The notes beneath the pieces were generated by a model. The model was not told the origin of the DNA. It did no database searches and saw only the letters and a program-made list of their open reading frames with translations. 11,072 nucleotides of DNA, taken from contig JAQGJF010000517.1 in NCBI GenBank assembly GCA_028290765.1, forward strand, positions 1-11,072. Direction: 5' to 3'. Shown piece after piece: positions 8,385 to 11,072 of this stretch. Positions within the stretch are counted from its first letter, which is position 1. The number at the start of each line of letters is the position of its first letter. The DNA comes from Tardiphaga sp. GTDB lineage: Bacteria; Pseudomonadota; Alphaproteobacteria; Rhizobiales; Xanthobacteraceae. A program made the translations under genes and the position numbers.

Positions 8385-10301
8385 ATGTCAACACGCATCC
8401 GAATTTGGCTGATGGCCGCCGGTCTTTCAATCATCGAGGCCATCGGCGGCAATGCCGCCGGAGCGCTTGCGCAGGAACCGATCCCGGTCAAGCGGGAGAT
8501 CATCGCGCTCTACGACGGCGCGCAAGAGGGCGACGCCGACCTCACGCGGATTCATCGCTTTGCCGAAATGCCGCTCAATCACCTGGGCTTCATCCTGCGC
8601 TTCCACGATGTTCGCACCAAGCTGCCGGAGCCGGCTGAAATGGAGCGCTACCGCGGCGTGCTGACCTGGTTTGCCGGTTCAGTGGCCAATGGTAATGCCT
8701 ATCTCGCATGGGCAAGCCAGGTCTCGCGCATGAATGTGCGCTACGTCATCCTGGGAGACATCGGGGTCGCGACCAACTCGGCCAATATCCTGGCCGTCAA
8801 CCGATGGCTGGAGTTGGCCGGAGTGCACCATACCGGCGACCATATCACGCCGCCGCTGGGGACACGCGTCGCGCAAAAGGACCAGAACCTGATTGAGTTC
8901 GAATGCCGTCTTGGCCCTGTTCTGTCCGACTATCCGGTCATCAATGCAAGTGGGCCCGGAACGCAAATCGGCTTGACGCTCGAAACGCCTTCCCAAGACG
9001 GAAAAAGGAAAGCCGTTGCGGTCGCGATCGGAAAAAAGGGTGCTTACGCGGCGTTGAATTACGAATTCTGCCATCAGCGGCCCCCTTTGTACCAGGGGAA
9101 ATGGCTCATCAATCCGTTTACATTTTTCTCCGCTGCTTTCGATTCCGGCGATCAGCCAATCCCGGATACCACCACCGCATCGGGCAACCGGCTGTATTTC
9201 AGCATCCTCGAAAACGAGGGCTGGACCCGCTCGAGCAAGATCGAGGGCTTTAGGGATGCCTCGGCTACGACAGGAGAGGTGGTAATTCGCGAGCTGATCG
9301 AGCCGTTTCGCGACCTGCCGGCGACCATTGACCTGCAGGACAAGGAGGTCGCGAAGGTCGGAAGGAGCGGCAAACAAACCCAATCGATCTTGCAGAGCCT
9401 GTTGGCCGGCCCCAACGTAGATCAATCGCGGCGCCATCTGCGAGCGACGCTTTCCAGGCTCGATTCCGAGTATCCATCGATCTCAAATCTCTCTTCCCTG
9501 ATCAGCGCAGGTCCTGATCGCCTCGTAAACGAATCGATGAGCGATGAAACCGCCTACGGCAACGCCGGCCCGGTCGGCGAAAACGGGTTCTCCGCCCTGA
9601 AGGAAACCATAGCCAACACTGACTCGCCGCGTCGCCTCAAGCCATTCAACCTCAACTACCATGCCTATGCGGGTGAGTATCCGGCTCTGCTTCGATCGGT
9701 TAAGGACCGGCTGCATGAGGCGAGGCTGGGCACGCTCACGCCGGTGTCGGCAAACCGCTATGCCGACATTGTGGATGGGTTCTTCAGCGCGCGTATTCAT
9801 CGTCTTGGCAGCACCACCTGGCGGATCAGCAATCGCGGCGCGCTACAGACGGTTCGATTTGATGCGGACGAGAACCAAGAGGTGGACATCCGGTCAAGCA
9901 CTGGCGTTATCGGGCAAAAACGCAACGGGTCAACGCTTTACGTGGCGCTCGACGAAACGATAGAGCCGGCAGTAATTGTCTTCGGTCCGCCTGCACTCTC
10001 CCGCACGACATCTCGCAGCTTTGCTCTGGTCGAAAGTCGATGGCTCGTCCGCCGGGTTGTCAGAGACCAATGTGCGCTTAGCTTTGAGGCGCAGGGTTAT
10101 GGTGACGGCTCGTTCACCTGGTCGGATGTCGCTTCCGGCCGCTACACGATTACCGTCGATCAGGCGGGCCATGAGGTTCGGCGACAGACTGCGGAATCCG
10201 ATGGGGCAGGGAGGTTGAAATTCGTCTTGCCGGTCAGCGCGATTGATCCCGTCACGGTTCGGATGAGTTGCGCCAGTGCCGCCAGCTCCGCGGAAAAGTA
10301 G
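8385..10301 (+). CDS. PelA-like periplasmic protein, degenerate deacetylase domain
   Basis: This 638-residue protein resembles the middle and C-terminal parts of PelA, the periplasmic hydrolase/deacetylase of Pel polysaccharide synthesis. A signal peptide ends at about ALA|QE (residue 29). Residues about 37-240 are Rossmann-like, with the PelA-style phrases IHRFAEMPLNHLG and YRGVLTWF, then YQGKWLINPFTFFSAAFD at 236-253. A deacetylase-like region follows (about 270-440, with NYHAYAG and H426), then a beta-rich C-terminal part (RGALQTVRFD at about 484, to about 625). The N-terminal glycoside hydrolase domain of PelA is absent. The expected DxD motif is E276-N-E278, and the expected HxxxH aligns with N368-LSS-L372, so the metal site appears lost. 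I infer a non-catalytic role, such as polysaccharide binding or a scaffold. The start has a weak ribosome binding site but gives a clean signal peptide. The PelA relationship is from memory of family motifs, not a search. Confidence 0.78.
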   Translation: MSTRIRIWLMAAGLSIIEAIGGNAAGALAQEPIPVKREIIALYDGAQEGDADLTRIHRFAEMPLNHLGFILRFHDVRTKLPEPAEMERYRGVLTWFAGSVANGNAYLAWASQVSRMNVRYVILGDIGVATNSANILAVNRWLELAGVHHTGDHITPPLGTRVAQKDQNLIEFECRLGPVLSDYPVINASGPGTQIGLTLETPSQDGKRKAVAVAIGKKGAYAALNYEFCHQRPPLYQGKWLINPFTFFSAAFDSGDQPIPDTTTASGNRLYFSILENEGWTRSSKIEGFRDASATTGEVVIRELIEPFRDLPATIDLQDKEVAKVGRSGKQTQSILQSLLAGPNVDQSRRHLRATLSRLDSEYPSISNLSSLISAGPDRLVNESMSDETAYGNAGPVGENGFSALKETIANTDSPRRLKPFNLNYHAYAGEYPALLRSVKDRLHEARLGTLTPVSANRYADIVDGFFSARIHRLGSTTWRISNRGALQTVRFDADENQEVDIRSSTGVIGQKRNGSTLYVALDETIEPAVIVFGPPALSRTTSRSFALVESRWLVRRVVRDQCALSFEAQGYGDGSFTWSDVASGRYTITVDQAGHEVRRQTAESDGAGRLKFVLPVSAIDPVTVRMSCASAASSAEK

Positions 10302-10339
10302 GCGCAAGGCGCGCTGGGCGGAGTCTTCGTCTTTCATTC

Positions 10340-10355
10340 CCGCAGCTGGCTGCGG
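10340..10355 (+). terminator. Possible terminator-like hairpin
   Basis: CCGCAGC and GCTGCGG form a perfect inverted repeat around TG, so the real stem is about six pairs with a four-base loop. It lies 39 bases after the PelA-like stop codon. No T-run follows, so intrinsic termination is uncertain. A second inverted repeat, ACTCGC and GCGAGT, follows at 10364-10387. The pair could instead be a dispersed palindromic element. Confidence 0.25.
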
Positions 10356-10680
10356 CCGGCGGTACTCGCACACGCCTTGAAGCGAGTGTTCGCGCTGGAT
10401 CAGACGCGATCGTGGCATGACCGGTAATTCTGAGTGATGTGCTGAAGCCGACGCGGTGTTCACCAGTCGTGCTCCGATCGGACAACGCCGCCGCCCCATC
10501 TCAATCCTCGCGCCCGGAATCGACGCTTTCCGAATGGCCTCTGATACACATCAGCTTTTTGCATTGGTGTTCTGCAAAACGGGCAATTAGACTTTTATTC
10601 AAGAAACAGTCTTTGCGGGCGACTGGAAAACGATTGTGCGTGCGTCAAAGGATCTGAAGTCCTGGTTGCGCACGGGAATG

Positions 10681-10715
10681 GCTTCCGGAGGAAGACCTTC
10701 ATTCGGAAGCGAATG
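10681..10715 (+). other. Two mutually exclusive hairpins upstream of the nucleotidyltransferase
   Basis: GCTTCCG (10681-10687) pairs perfectly with CGGAAGC (10704-10710). The same downstream arm also lies in a tighter hairpin, CATTCG-GAAG-CGAATG (10700-10715). Both cannot form at once. The site is about 77 bases before the start codon. Confidence 0.4.
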
Positions 10716-10736
10716 TTATCGCCCGCGCTTCGTTAG

Positions 10737-10752
10737 TCGGCTGCAGTGCCGA
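10737..10752. promoter_or_regulatory. Small dyad, possible operator
   Basis: TCGGC and GCCGA flank six bases, TGCAGT, about 40 bases before the start at 10792. The size and position would suit a repressor site near a promoter, but five-base arms are common by chance in GC-rich DNA. Confidence 0.15.
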
Positions 10753-10780
10753 ACATAAACGTAACCGTCGCCGCAATGAT

Positions 10781-10784
10781 GGAG
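10781..10784 (+). promoter_or_regulatory. Ribosome binding site of the nucleotidyltransferase gene
   Basis: GGAG lies seven bases before the ATG at 10792 and supports that start, and so the N-terminal extension of the protein. Confidence 0.55.
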
Positions 10785-10791
10785 TCTACGA

Positions 10792-11072
10792 ATGAATAAA
10801 ATCTTTTGGCCCACGCACCTGCCTGCGAGCAATGAATGCGATCAACTCGATGAGTCGCCGTCGGTTGTCATCCGCCAAGCAGTCATCATGGCGGGGGGCA
10901 AGGGCACGCGGCTGCATCCCTATTCGGCTCTGTTTCCGAAGCCTTTAATGCCTCTCGGAGACATGCCGATTATGGAACTGCTTCTTCGACGGATGAAAGC
11001 CGCTGGAATTCGTGAGGTAATCATCGCGGTCAATCATCTTCGGCATCTGATCGAAGTGTATTTCGGCGACGG
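10792..11072 (+). CDS. Sugar-phosphate nucleotidyltransferase, N-terminal part (cut by window edge)
   Basis: The 93 visible codons encode the start of an NTP-transferase-fold enzyme that would join a sugar-1-phosphate to a nucleotide and release pyrophosphate, giving an activated sugar. The nucleotide-binding loop GGKGTRLHP is at about residues 36-44, followed by FPKPLMPLGDMPIMELLL, the usual conserved continuation, and an REVIIAVNHL strand. About 30 residues precede the fold; most relatives start almost at the loop. The exact sugar and nucleotide (glucose, mannose, thymidine, guanosine or other) cannot be told from this fragment. The gene has its own spacer of 490 bases and may be a separate unit, but its function fits a polysaccharide locus. 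The 3' end lies outside the window. Confidence 0.85.
   Translation, partial: MNKIFWPTHLPASNECDQLDESPSVVIRQAVIMAGGKGTRLHPYSALFPKPLMPLGDMPIMELLLRRMKAAGIREVIIAVNHLRHLIEVYFGD

Larger units (their letters stand above)
10302..10791. other. Intergenic region with small hairpins
   Basis: No convincing gene lies in these 490 bases; short open frames here lack ribosome binding sites and recognisable content. The first 100 bases carry hairpins at 10340-10355 and 10364-10387, which may end the upstream operon. The part from about 10550 to 10720 is more AT-rich and is the likely promoter and leader region of the nucleotidyltransferase gene. I could not assign a well-spaced -35/-10 pair. Confidence 0.55.

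Noticed and set aside
9930..10499. Minus-strand open frame of 189 codons spanning the end of the PelA-like gene
   Set aside because: Most of it is antisense to a well-supported gene, and the remainder covers the hairpin-rich spacer; no family resemblance is seen.
10439..10657. 72-codon open frame in the gap before the nucleotidyltransferase
   Set aside because: It has no ribosome binding site, no recognisable domain, an amino acid make-up unlike the real genes here, and crosses the AT-rich presumed promoter area.

Overview
This window is high-GC bacterial DNA. Its gene style suggests an alphaproteobacterium, possibly Bradyrhizobium or a relative. That placement is inferred from composition and from the PrtD/HlyD-type secretion genes; no rRNA or marker gene confirms it. 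All recognisable genes lie on the + strand.

Layout: (1) 1-312 is a non-coding leader with no clear promoter, ending in a strong GGAGG ribosome binding site. (2) 313-5127 encodes a 1604-residue, cysteine-free RTX exoprotein. It has an N-terminal carbohydrate-binding-like (CBM9/DOMON-like) region, a Rossmann/GATase-like domain, a PelA/NodB-type polysaccharide deacetylase domain with its metal ligands present, glycine/aspartate calcium-binding repeats and a C-terminal type I secretion signal. (3) 5128-5239 is a short spacer with three tandem 15-bp repeats, which also read as a 26-codon mini-ORF. (4) 5240-6979 encodes a PrtD-type type I secretion ABC transporter. (5) 7007-8359 encodes its HlyD/PrtE-type membrane fusion partner. 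(6) 8385-10301 encodes a periplasmic PelA-like protein that lacks the PelA hydrolase domain and has lost the deacetylase metal ligands. (7) 10302-10791 is a non-coding gap with several small hairpins. (8) 10792 to the window edge is the start of a sugar-phosphate nucleotidyltransferase.

How the genes may work together: genes 2-6 are co-directional, with gaps of 112, 27 and 25 bp, and look like one operon. The simplest reading is an exopolysaccharide-modification locus. A deacetylase carrying its own export signal is sent out through the adjacent type I system, while a degenerate PelA paralogue stays in the periplasm, perhaps as a scaffold or glycan-binding protein. The nucleotidyltransferase downstream suggests that polysaccharide precursor genes continue beyond the window. 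The TolC-type outer membrane component and any polymerase are not in the window. The unusual point is two PelA-related proteins in one secretion operon, one apparently active and exported, the other apparently a pseudoenzyme.
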